This document shows positions 1-5,791 of a DNA stretch of 5,877 bases, in pieces; position 1 is the stretch's first letter; each line of letters starts with the position of its first letter. A program made the position numbers and the translations under genes. The notes under the pieces are model-generated. The model made no database searches. It saw only the letters and a program-made list of their open reading frames with translations, and was not told the origin of the DNA. Source of the DNA: Pseudolabrys sp. (GTDB lineage Bacteria > Pseudomonadota > Alphaproteobacteria > Rhizobiales > Xanthobacteraceae). The DNA is taken from positions 1 through 5,877 of the forward strand of contig JAQSCR010000011.1 of the NCBI GenBank assembly GCA_029945495.1, in the 5' to 3' direction.

Positions 1-62
1 TTCTGCCACCATTGCCAAATCTGATGGCATGTTGGCACTCCGGGCGGACGACTTTCCTGTTA

Positions 63-138
63 GGTGTGGGAGCAGGCAGGAGTGACCATCGGTTTCCTAA
101 ACCGAAGGTCGGAGGTTCGACTCCTCTCGGGACCACCA
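63..138 (+). pseudogene. tRNA-Arg(CCU)-like gene, 3' half intact and 5' half degraded; probable attachment site
   Basis: A perfect 5-bp anticodon stem (89-93 with 101-105) closes the 7-base loop TTCCTAA, giving anticodon CCT, which reads AGG (Arg). A variable stretch (106-110) is followed by a T stem (111-115 with 123-127, one G-T pair) around the loop TTCGACT. The acceptor 3' strand is CGGGACC (128-134), then discriminator A and an encoded CCA (136-138). The expected 5' acceptor strand GGTCCCG is absent: the bases at 63-69 pair badly, and no D arm can be drawn in 70-88. I therefore read this as a tRNA 3' fragment, as left at the boundary of an integrated element, and not as a working tRNA. 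The 5' limit at 63 is only where a tRNA of normal length would begin. The T-loop-to-CCA part recurs at 2949-2972. Confidence 0.6.
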
Positions 139-498
139 CGCACTCACCGGAATTGGCAGAGACGGAGACTATGTCGAATAGGGCCCCGTTGCGGGGCCTT
201 TTTCCACCTGTGAATCGTCGCACCGCGTCTGTCGGAGCGTGTCTGGACCAATTTCGCCTCCTGTCTCTGGCGCCAAAAATTCTGTTCCTGGGAGGCAGAC
301 GGGACTAAATTGAAGCTTGCGTAGGATCGTTGGGCGCCCCCTGACAAAGGCCGCGCGCCTAAATGCGATCGTCAGCCTTGGGGTACCAAGCCCAGTGTTG
401 CGCTCTGCTGCGACAATAGGAGCGGGGCATCCCGCAGGTTTGCGACCACGACTCCGCGCGTCTACCAGATCAGGCTGCGGAATGCGAGCGAGATCGTC
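115..498 (+). repeat. Diverged direct repeat, copy 1 (tRNA 3' end, terminator, recombinase 3' end)
   Basis: This block matches 2949-3343 in the same orientation and order. The tRNA part is GTTCGA(C/G)TCCTCTC followed by (G/A)GGACCACCA(C/T)GCACTC, 28 of 31 bases alike by eye. AGAGACGGAGACTATG is shared at 158-173 and 2992-3007. The terminator comes next, then ATTCTGTTCCTGG at 279-291 and 3113-3125, each exactly 164 bases from the repeat start. The last part is the recombinase 3' end: the stretch at 481-498 matches 3326-3343 at 17 of 18 bases. Small length differences accumulate after about 290. I infer the left ends of two related integrated elements. Confidence 0.75.
180..203 (+). terminator. 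Rho-independent terminator after the tRNA 3' end (copy 1)
   Basis: GGCCCCG (182-188) pairs perfectly with CGGGGCC (192-198) around a TTG loop. The stem can be extended by A180-T200 and a G-T pair, and is followed by TTTTT (199-203). Its place about 40 bases after the CCA fits a tRNA terminator. The equivalent hairpin in copy 2 is at 3012-3036, with a different stem sequence but the same position, so the structure has been kept while the sequence changed. Confidence 0.75.
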
Positions 499-500
499 GT
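372..500 (-). pseudogene. 3' remnant of a large serine recombinase gene
   Basis: Read on the minus strand from 461 down to the TGA at 374-372, the frame gives RGVVVANLRDAPLLLSQQSA followed by TLGLVPQG. This lines up with the last 28 residues of the intact recombinase at 3193-4842 (RGVGIANLRNAPLDWSQQSA then MLGLAPRD). Upstream the homology continues only by changing frame: TISLAF is read around 480-498 and PDLVDA around 463-480. Roughly seven codons (AIDGRLP in the intact protein) are missing between PDLVDA and RGV. An in-frame TAG lies at 464-462. Nothing of the catalytic or DNA-binding domains remains. It is a deleted and frameshifted relic of a second, related recombinase, placed relative to the tRNA end as the intact gene is to its own copy. 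Confidence 0.75.
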
Positions 501-659
501 AGCATCGGCTTTGAACGAGACGGGTAAGGCGGAACTGACGCTGCGGCGTATTCATAATCGATTTTGCTGAAGCGCGGCTGACGCTCAAGCTTTCGTCGTC
601 ATCGCAAAACGGTCAACACTGAGGACCAACTTTTTCCGCCTCTAGCAGCAGCTCTATTC

Positions 660-1826
660 TCACAGATGCAATGGCATGGTGAAAACGAAAAGTGTTTCGT
701 CGGAAGTAGAGCTGACTTCAAGTCTGCCGCCGTGCGCCTGAGCGATCTGCGAGGCGATGTGAAGACCTAGTCCGAGCCCTTGCCGGCTATCTCGGATATC
801 TCCGCGGAAGAAGGGCTCGAACAATCGGTGCATCGCTGCTTCGGGGATGGGTTCGCCCGCATTTGCGACCAAAAGCTCGAAGGTGCCGCTCTCGGTTGCG
901 GCTCGCACGCGCACCGGCTTGTCTGGCGCGCCATGCGTCAAAGCATTGCCGATCAGGTTCGAGGCTAGTTGACCGATGCGAGTTCGATCGCAATCAACGG
1001 GTTCCGTGATTGCCATGCTGGTTTCGATAATGCGTCCAGGCGATGCTGTCCGTAGTTCGTCGAAAACCTGTTCCAGGACAGGCTCCAGCGGACGGCTCGC
1101 GTCGCGGCTGAGAGTGATGCCGCCGCCGAGCCGACCGCGCGCAAAATCCAAAATGGTGTCGATAAGGTCCGACATGCGGGTGACCGTGGAATTGATCATA
1201 TCGAGGACGCGAAGGTCCTTGTGGTCCCGCAGCGCGCCCGAGCGCTGCAGGAGCCTGGCGCCGGCGCTGATAGCTGCCAACGGATTACGCAGGTCATGAC
1301 CAAGTACGGCAATAAATTGCTCTCTAAGGTTCGCCGTTTCGCGTTCGCTTGTAAGGGATTCAGTAGCGCTTGCCCGGGCATCGACGAGTTCACGTTCGTA
1401 GCGCCGTCGGTCCGTCGCCTTGATCACCACCAGACGCGTAGATGACAGCGTTCCTTCAGGCGTGCGCTGCTCGACTGCGTTGGCTATCACAGGGAGCCGT
1501 TCGCCGCCTTCGGTCACGAAGTCGAGGGCGAACTCGTTGAAGAAGCCCTGCATCCGCAACAGCGGTGCGATGTGCGTTTCATAGTAGATGCGACCGGCCA
1601 TATTAAGAAACTGGTGGAGGCGCTTGCCGGCGAAGTGACTCCGCGAATATCCAGTCCAGGTGCACAGTGTTTGGTTGACCTTGGCGATGCGACCGTCAGA
1701 AGAAAGGACCAGGTATCCACAGGGGGCATTTTCGAACAGGTCCTCGAAGTCCTCCGAGGCGAATTCGGATGAGGCGGTCAGGTCAGACAAAGGCTTGTAT
1801 CGCCGAAACGACTTCTCGCGGGGCAC
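660..1826 (-). CDS. Cytoplasmic PAS-domain sensor histidine kinase, probable partner of the RsbQ-like hydrolase
   Basis: The 388-residue protein has no membrane segment. Residues 25-140 form a PAS domain, including the stretch YYETHIAPLLRMQGFFNEFA (81-100), which I associate with PAS proteins coupled to RsbQ-like hydrolases. A short helical linker (140-170) leads to the dimerisation/phosphoacceptor domain with H-box GHDLRNPL; His177 is the expected phosphorylation site. The ATPase domain shows an N box (ASNLIGNALTHG, 288-299), a G1 box of the NxGxPIP type (322-328), an F box (FEPFF, 336-340) and a G2 box GLGLGLHI (350-357), so all catalytic elements are present. No receiver domain or response regulator is in the window, so its target is unknown. 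The GTG start at 1826 lies inside the hydrolase gene (44-base overlap) and has no clear Shine-Dalgarno sequence, which fits translational coupling; a TTG 13 codons further in is an alternative. No convincing terminator is seen after the stop. The kinase class is near certain; the partnership is inferred from overlap and PAS type. Confidence 0.92.
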   Translation of the reverse strand: MPREKSFRRYKPLSDLTASSEFASEDFEDLFENAPCGYLVLSSDGRIAKVNQTLCTWTGYSRSHFAGKRLHQFLNMAGRIYYETHIAPLLRMQGFFNEFALDFVTEGGERLPVIANAVEQRTPEGTLSSTRLVVIKATDRRRYERELVDARASATESLTSERETANLREQFIAVLGHDLRNPLAAISAGARLLQRSGALRDHKDLRVLDMINSTVTRMSDLIDTILDFARGRLGGGITLSRDASRPLEPVLEQVFDELRTASPGRIIETSMAITEPVDCDRTRIGQLASNLIGNALTHGAPDKPVRVRAATESGTFELLVANAGEPIPEAAMHRLFEPFFRGDIRDSRQGLGLGLHIASQIAQAHGGRLEVSSTSDETLFVFTMPLHL

Positions 1827-2571
1827 TGAGGTTGGGGCAGTGGCCCGTGGCGTCTAATACGACCATAGTGCTTCCGGGGATCTGGCGATGCACGAATTCG
1901 CCGACTTCCATGGAGGCTATGATGTCCTCCTTGCACTGGAGTATCAACGTTGGCACGGAGATCTTCGGCAGGTCGGCCCGGTTGTCGGACGTGAAAGTGA
2001 CGCGGGCAAACGCCCTGGCTATATCAGGATCGGTGCGGCAAAAGCTGTTAGTCAGTTCCTCGCCGAGCTCTGGCCGATCGGGATTACCCATGATGGACGG
2101 CGCCATGGCGGCGGACCAGCCCATGTGGTTGTCCTCCAGAAATTCGAGAAGTTCTGCGATCTGCTTCTCGTTGAAGCCGCCGACGTAATCGCCTTCATCG
2201 ATGTAGCGCGCCGAAGGGCCGACGAGAACCAATTGCCCGAACATACCGGGCACCTTGAGGGTGGCCAAAATGCCGATCATTGCGCTGACAGAATGACCGA
2301 CAAACACGGCATCCTTCAGGTTCAGTTCATGGCCAATCTCGATGATGTCCTCTGCGTAGCCGGAAAGCGCCGAATACTTCCGGTTGTCGTAGGCAGAAAG
2401 GTCAGAGCCTCCGGCCCCAACGTGATCGAAAAGCACCACCTTGAAATCGTTTTCGAATTCGGGCACCACAAAACGCCACATGTTCTGATCGCAGCCGAAA
2501 CCGTGAGCGAAAACCATAGCGCGGTCGCCGTGTCCACTGACGCGGACGTTGTTTCTGGCCAAGATGCTCAA
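1783..2571 (-). CDS. rsbQ: RsbQ-like alpha/beta hydrolase (KAI2/D14-type fold), signalling hydrolase
   Basis: From the TTG start the protein is 262 residues, matching B. subtilis RsbQ (about 269) along its length by recalled sequence. Shared stretches include FAHGFGCDQNMW near the N terminus, VVLFDHVGAGGSDLSAYD and VFVGHSVSAMIG. The expected triad is Ser94 in GHSVS, Asp216 in CKEDIIA and His244 in TGHCPNLS. In Bacillus, RsbQ is thought to process or bind an unidentified hydrophobic small molecule and to activate the PAS domain of the phosphatase RsbP; it is related to the plant karrikin and strigolactone receptors KAI2 and D14. Here the following, overlapping gene is a PAS histidine kinase, so the same input probably feeds a kinase. 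I chose TTG at 2571-2569 because AGGA lies 7 bases upstream (2579-2582) and the protein then starts MSILARNNVRV, in line with RsbQ. A GTG at 2601 in the same frame would add 10 residues but has no ribosome binding site. The family is confident, the ligand unknown. Confidence 0.92.
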   Translation of the reverse strand: MSILARNNVRVSGHGDRAMVFAHGFGCDQNMWRFVVPEFENDFKVVLFDHVGAGGSDLSAYDNRKYSALSGYAEDIIEIGHELNLKDAVFVGHSVSAMIGILATLKVPGMFGQLVLVGPSARYIDEGDYVGGFNEKQIAELLEFLEDNHMGWSAAMAPSIMGNPDRPELGEELTNSFCRTDPDIARAFARVTFTSDNRADLPKISVPTLILQCKEDIIASMEVGEFVHRQIPGSTMVVLDATGHCPNLSAPREVVSAIQAFV

Positions 2572-2578
2572 CGATCGA

Positions 2579-2582
2579 TCCT
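2579..2582 (-). promoter_or_regulatory. Shine-Dalgarno sequence deciding the rsbQ start
   Basis: On the minus strand AGGA is followed by seven bases and then TTG (2571-2569). The in-frame GTG at 2601 has only a C-rich stretch before it, so this site favours the shorter protein. Confidence 0.55.
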
Positions 2583-2601
2583 TTAACTTCCCCGCGCCCA
2601 C

Positions 2602-2948
2602 ATTACGCCGGTCTGGCGGGGAGGGCCACTAATATTCCAGCTGGAATCCGGCCTTGCAACAACCGGTGCCGGGGTTGATTTCAGCTTTGAGTTCCCGCGC
2701 AGCCAGACGGCAAGGTCGCATTCTGCTCGCTCGGCAGTGAAGAAGGTTGTTAAGAAGGATGGCCGCCTTGATTTTCTGGTGGCGCCGAAAGTTGGCAATG
2801 CCAAGGTCAAAGGTAGAATAATCATGAAAGCCGACAGCCAGTGGCGAGGCTCGCCCTCGCGGTTGTCGATGCCGTCGCGGTGGCGCTGGCCAAAGGCGGG
2901 GCGGACTTTCTCCGTGCCATTTCGAGACGACCGCGTGCCTGGCACGTA
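2602..2948. other. Intergenic stretch with no recognisable gene
   Basis: Apart from the candidate rsbQ promoter at its left end I see no supported gene. Several overlapping open frames exist on both strands. A minus-strand frame ends at 2629 with ELKAEINPGTGCCKAGFQLEY-like residues, and a plus-strand frame runs from about 2629 through MKKVVKKDGRLDFLVAP to 2949. I recognise neither, neither has a clear ribosome binding site, and both run into the repeat at 2949. By position this is the right end of the left element. A small inverted repeat CGTGC-CTG-GCACG (2934-2946) abuts the tRNA repeat and could be part of an attachment site. Confidence 0.45.
2631..2659 (-). promoter_or_regulatory. Candidate rsbQ promoter with a 14-bp palindrome in the spacer
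   Basis: On the minus strand TTGCAA (2659-2654) and AATATT (2636-2631) are 17 bases apart, each matching four of six bases of the -35 and -10 consensus. The start codon would lie about 55 bases after the -10 box. Between and partly over the boxes is a perfect palindrome ATTCCAG/CTGGAAT (2634-2647). A regulator dimer bound there would block the promoter. The promoter match is weak and each box is itself palindromic; the dyad is exact. Confidence 0.35.
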
Positions 2949-3343
2949 GTTCGAGTCCTCTCAGGACCACCATGCACTCTTGCAGTTCGCAAGAGACGGA
3001 GACTATGGTGAAAAGGCCTCCATTGCGGGGGCCTTTCTCCACTGTCGTGGCTTGATAAGTGGTAGCCGACGGCGAGATGTCCGATTTAGCCCCTCAGTCT
3101 CTTGCGGCAAATATTCTGTTCCTGGCGGCCTCGCACCTCACAGAACACTAGTCGGGCCCGCATGGTGGTGCCGTGAACTGCTGCCCGTATGGTTAGTCGC
3201 GCGGTGCCAGCCCCAGCATTGCGCTTTGTTGTGACCAATCGAGCGGGGCATTACGTAAGTTCGCTATCCCGACTCCGCGAGGGAGGCGCCCATCTATCGC
3301 GGCGTTCACTAAATCGGGCGCGAGAAATGCGAGCGAAATCGTC
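2949..3343 (+). repeat. Diverged direct repeat, copy 2 (tRNA 3' end, terminator, recombinase 3' end)
   Basis: This is the partner of 115-498. Similarity begins sharply at GTTCGA of the tRNA T loop: 2941-2948 no longer resemble copy 1 (107-114) and cannot form the T stem. The block contains the tRNA 3' end with CCA at 2970-2972, the shared AGAGACGGAGACTATG at 2992-3007, the terminator, ATTCTGTTCCTGG at 3113-3125 and the 3' end of the intact recombinase gene. The sharp left edge is what a site-specific junction would look like, so I take 2949 as close to the crossover point or the left limit of the right-hand element. Confidence 0.75.
3012..3036 (+). terminator. Rho-independent terminator after the tRNA 3' end (copy 2)
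   Basis: GGCCTCC (3015-3021) pairs with GGGGGCC (3027-3033), one G-T pair included, around a 5-base loop. A-T pairs extend the stem on the outside (3012-3014 with 3034-3036), giving about 10 pairs and a short T-rich tail. It occupies the same place as the terminator at 180-203. It could also act in reverse on transcription from the minus-strand recombinase, because the stem is flanked by A on the other side. Confidence 0.6.
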
Positions 3344-4842
3344 ATGTTCACCTGACGAATGGTGCAGCTTTCTCTGGCAGCTATCTGCTCAGCATCTGGG
3401 ATCGTGCCGGCAACCAATTCACTAAGCCAATGCCGTCCCTTCGCGATTGCGGTGATGAGCTTAGTGCGAGCTTCTGCTCGGATCGGCCGTGGATCCCGTC
3501 GAGATGACCCCGAGGCTGGCGGAATGATCTCTCGTGGCTGCTTCGAAGGGGCCTTCTTCCAAGCGATCGTCAGTACGGTTGGCTCGGTGCCGTCTTCAAC
3601 TTTTTGTCTCCGCACCTTGTTTCCGGACGCAGCGTCGGCATGCGATGCCTTGGCGGCAAGTTGAATAGCCAGATAATCTTGCCTTACGTCTACACGCGAT
3701 ACCCGGGATGAGATTATATCGCGGTTATCGCTGTCTGCTTCCTGTCCGTCGCCGGCAGTTATTCCAAGGTGCTTACGAACAGCGCCGGTAATCAATTTCT
3801 CAATCTCGGCGGCGGGTACGCGATTTAGTTTCGGCGTCTTACCCGACTGACCCTGCTTTAGTAGCGATGAGATATAGTATCGATAGCGCACCCCGTTCTT
3901 GGTAGCGTAAGTGGGCGTCATCCGATTGCCGCGCTCATCATAAATCCGACCCATCAGTAGGGAGTCGGTAGACATTCTCATTGCAGAAGTATGGTTGCGC
4001 TGATGGTCAAGCCTTGCTTGCACCGCATCGAATAGCTTCCGATCGAGGATGGCGGTTTGCTCGCCCGGGAAGATCTCACCCTTGAATTGAACTTCGCCGA
4101 CGTAGAATCGGTTACGGAGGAAGTGTGCGAGTGGCCCCAGGGTGAATGGAATCCCACCGATCGTCCGTCCCGTGGATAAAGGCCGAACTTTCGTTCTGAC
4201 GCCACTTGTCCTCAGATCCGCCAACAAGAGGGTTAGACTTCCCAGCTCTAGGTAGCGGCGAAAGATGTGCCGTACGACCTTGGCTTCATCCTCAACGACG
4301 GAGATTTTTCGATCCTTGGCGTAGTATCCCAACGGGACCACGCCGCCCATCCACAGACCTTTACGTTTAGAGGCGGCGATCTTGTCCCTGATGCGCTCGG
4401 AAGTGACCTCGCGTTCGAATTGCGCAAATGACAACAGCACGTTCAAGGTGAGGCGGCCCATCGAGGTTGTGGTGTTGAATTGCTGGGTCACGGAGACAAA
4501 CGAGACGCCGTGGGCATCGAACAATTCGACCAGCTTGGCGAAGTCGGCGAGCGAACGCGTTAGACGATCGACTTTGTAAACGACGATGATCTTGACCTTG
4601 TGCGACTTCACATCCGCCAGGAGCTGCTGAAGGGCAGGACGGTCTGTCGACCCTCCTGAGAATCCGCCGTCGTCGTACCTGGTGCGAACAAGCGTCCAGC
4701 CGGCGTGGGCTTGGCTCTTGATATAGGCTTGAGCCGATTCATACTGTGCGTCGAGCGAGTTGAAATCCTGATCGAGGCCGGCATCGGTCGAAACGCGGGT
4801 GTAAATTGCACACCGGACTGTTTCGCCGTCCGGGGCGGTCAT
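3193..4842 (-). CDS. Large serine recombinase (site-specific integrase/excisionase)
   Basis: The 549-residue protein cuts and rejoins DNA at attachment sites through a serine-linked intermediate. The resolvase-type catalytic domain spans about 10-155: Ser18 in YTRVSTD is the nucleophile, with Arg16, Arg68 in GGSTDRPAL, and Asp92/Arg93/Arg96 in VYKVDRLTRS as supporting active-site residues. A recombinase domain follows (about 170-280, with VPLGYY and FLRNRFYVGE). The region where a Cys4 zinc ribbon is usual (about 293-330, LLMGRIYDERGNRMTPTYAT) has no cysteines. A basic linker (about 405-460) leads to a C-terminal helix-turn-helix-like segment (about 484-515). The ATG overlaps the TGA of the DUF2924 gene by four bases (ATGA, 4839-4842). 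GGAGG at 4850-4854, 7 bases upstream, is a strong ribosome binding site. The gene ends about 220 bases from the tRNA 3' end copy, as expected for an integrase next to its site. It appears complete. Confidence 0.95.
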   Translation of the reverse strand: MTAPDGETVRCAIYTRVSTDAGLDQDFNSLDAQYESAQAYIKSQAHAGWTLVRTRYDDGGFSGGSTDRPALQQLLADVKSHKVKIIVVYKVDRLTRSLADFAKLVELFDAHGVSFVSVTQQFNTTTSMGRLTLNVLLSFAQFEREVTSERIRDKIAASKRKGLWMGGVVPLGYYAKDRKISVVEDEAKVVRHIFRRYLELGSLTLLLADLRTSGVRTKVRPLSTGRTIGGIPFTLGPLAHFLRNRFYVGEVQFKGEIFPGEQTAILDRKLFDAVQARLDHQRNHTSAMRMSTDSLLMGRIYDERGNRMTPTYATKNGVRYRYYISSLLKQGQSGKTPKLNRVPAAEIEKLITGAVRKHLGITAGDGQEADSDNRDIISSRVSRVDVRQDYLAIQLAAKASHADAASGNKVRRQKVEDGTEPTVLTIAWKKAPSKQPREIIPPASGSSRRDPRPIRAEARTKLITAIAKGRHWLSELVAGTIPDAEQIAARESCTIRQVNMTISLAFLAPDLVNAAIDGRLPRGVGIANLRNAPLDWSQQSAMLGLAPRD

Positions 4843-5336
4843 GATTTGACCTCCGCAGTGGATTTATCTCTCAGTCCGAAGAAGCGAGGACCATTCCATT
4901 TAGTGCCGGTGATGGCGAAGGCGATCTTGGACAGACTGTCATAGATCTTGCCGTTCCAGGCAAAGCCAGCATCAACCACCATCACCCGATGCGGCTGACT
5001 GTTCCACTCTCTCATTAGGATAGTGCCAGACTTTAAACTGGTTCGCCGCTGCTCATGGTTTGCGGTCAGGCGGATCGCATCAATATTGGCACCGCCGGAT
5101 CCAATCTGCTTGAGCAGGCGAATGGTTGCCGCGTCGAGGTCGCCGTGAGCCTCGGCTTGCATCCGATAGGCGAGGATTCCGGCAAGCAAGTGCCGGGGGA
5201 GATGATCGGGAGGATACCCCCGGAAGGCGCCTTTCCATCGCGTTCGCAAGCCTTTGAGATCGAGATCCCGTAAATGCGCGATCTCGACCTCCAGGGATGG
5301 CTGTTGACCCCTTCTGGTCGGCTTTTTCCGGCGCAT
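4839..5336 (-). CDS. DUF2924 family protein, recombinase-associated
   Basis: The 165-residue protein matches the DUF2924 family as I know it: an N-terminal helical part (about 14-75, EVEIAHLRDLDLKGLRTRW), then LKSGTILMREW (101-111), HRVMVVDAGFAWNGKIYDSL and a C-terminal TGTKWNGPRFFGLRD (143-157). No enzymatic motif is visible and the family's biochemical role is not established to my knowledge. It lies 3 bases after the DUF3489 gene and overlaps the recombinase start by 4 bases, so the three are almost certainly co-transcribed and translationally coupled. The start ATG at 5336 has no strong ribosome binding site, consistent with coupling to the gene before it. Members of this family are commonly found just upstream of such recombinases in alphaproteobacteria, so a helper role in recombination (control of direction, or DNA binding) is a reasonable inference, untested here. 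Confidence 0.88.
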   Translation of the reverse strand: MRRKKPTRRGQQPSLEVEIAHLRDLDLKGLRTRWKGAFRGYPPDHLPRHLLAGILAYRMQAEAHGDLDAATIRLLKQIGSGGANIDAIRLTANHEQRRTSLKSGTILMREWNSQPHRVMVVDAGFAWNGKIYDSLSKIAFAITGTKWNGPRFFGLRDKSTAEVKS

Positions 5337-5339
5337 GGA

Positions 5340-5744
5340 TTACGCCGGGGTCTTTGGCGTACTCGCCGCAGACTGGGGCGTGCCGCCGTTGATCCGATAA
5401 GTTCGGCCGTTCTTCCCTGCTTCGGAAACAAGAACTAAACCTAACTTTTTACGCACGACACCGGCCAGGAAGCCGCGAACGGAATGCTGCTGCCAGCCCG
5501 TCGCTTTCATCATCTCATCAATCGTGGCGCCTGAGGGCATCCGTAGCGAGGCTATGACCCTGGCTTGCTTGCTGTCGGTACGGCCCGAAGCGGCTGCCTC
5601 GGATTGTTCGTGCGTGGCCTTCTGAGCGCGGATAGGGGATTTCGGCTTGCTGGTTATGACCGCAACCTTGCGCGCAGTTTTGCGACCTGGGGCGGTTTTT
5701 GGGACTTTGGCCGTTGTCTGCCGCTTAGTGCTTTGCTTTGTCAT
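5340..5744 (-). CDS. DUF3489 family protein with winged-helix-like C-terminal domain
   Basis: The protein is 134 residues from the ATG at 5744, which has AAGGA 8 bases upstream. The frame stays open to 5870, but the extra 42 codons precede this good site and look like leader. The first 56 residues are a disordered, very basic Lys/Thr/Ala-rich tail (MTKQSTKRQTTAKVPKTAPG onward). Residues 57-118 form a compact domain: SKQARVIASL, GATIDEMMKATGWQQHSVRG and a C-terminal TYRI strand, the pattern of a small winged helix as in DUF3489. A basic tail plus winged helix suggests a DNA-binding protein. As first gene of the cassette with DUF2924 and the recombinase it could be a transcriptional regulator or a recombination directionality factor; neither has been shown. 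Family assignment is from motif memory. Confidence 0.85.
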   Translation of the reverse strand: MTKQSTKRQTTAKVPKTAPGRKTARKVAVITSKPKSPIRAQKATHEQSEAAASGRTDSKQARVIASLRMPSGATIDEMMKATGWQQHSVRGFLAGVVRKKLGLVLVSEAGKNGRTYRINGGTPQSAASTPKTPA

Positions 5745-5752
5745 GAGGCTTT

Positions 5753-5791
5753 CCTTCGGTTTCGCGGCGTAAGCGCCGTCACCACCGAAGG
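5753..5791 (-). promoter_or_regulatory. Leader hairpin covering the ribosome binding site of the recombinase operon
   Basis: In the minus-strand transcript CCUUCGGU (5791-5784) pairs perfectly over 8 bp with ACCGAAGG (5760-5753). Inside, CGGCG (5778-5774) pairs with CGCCG (5769-5765) around the loop CUUA, with a 5/4-base internal loop between the stems. The AAGG of the Shine-Dalgarno sequence of the DUF3489 gene is the 3' end of the outer stem, so folding would hide it. A further pairing, GCCCCG (5820-5815) with CGGGGC (5796-5791), lies just upstream and shares one base with the outer stem, so the two could compete at their edge. A switch is inferred; the base pairing is seen directly. Confidence 0.5.

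Noticed and set aside
13..29. Small inverted repeat TGCCA/TGGCA at the left edge
   Set aside because: Five pairs with a 7-base loop and no T tract is expected by chance; no function can be tied to it.
12..308. A 98-codon plus-strand open frame across the tRNA fragment and terminator
   Set aside because: It runs through a tRNA-like structure and a terminator hairpin and has no recognisable domain, so it is not a gene.
855..870. G1 box of the kinase with Asn in place of Asp (NAGEPIP), suggesting a dead ATPase
   Set aside because: NxGxPIP is a known variant in working kinases such as bacteriophytochromes, and the N, F and G2 boxes are all intact.
1888..2586. A 232-codon plus-strand open frame opposite rsbQ
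   Set aside because: It is antisense to a gene with clear family identity and a complete set of motifs; it has no recognisable domain and arises from the base composition of the opposite strand.
2629..3042. A 137-codon minus-strand open frame through the intergenic stretch into copy 2 of the repeat
   Set aside because: It spans the tRNA 3' end and terminator, its sequence is not recognised, and competing frames are equally open. It may hide an old fragment, but I cannot support a gene.
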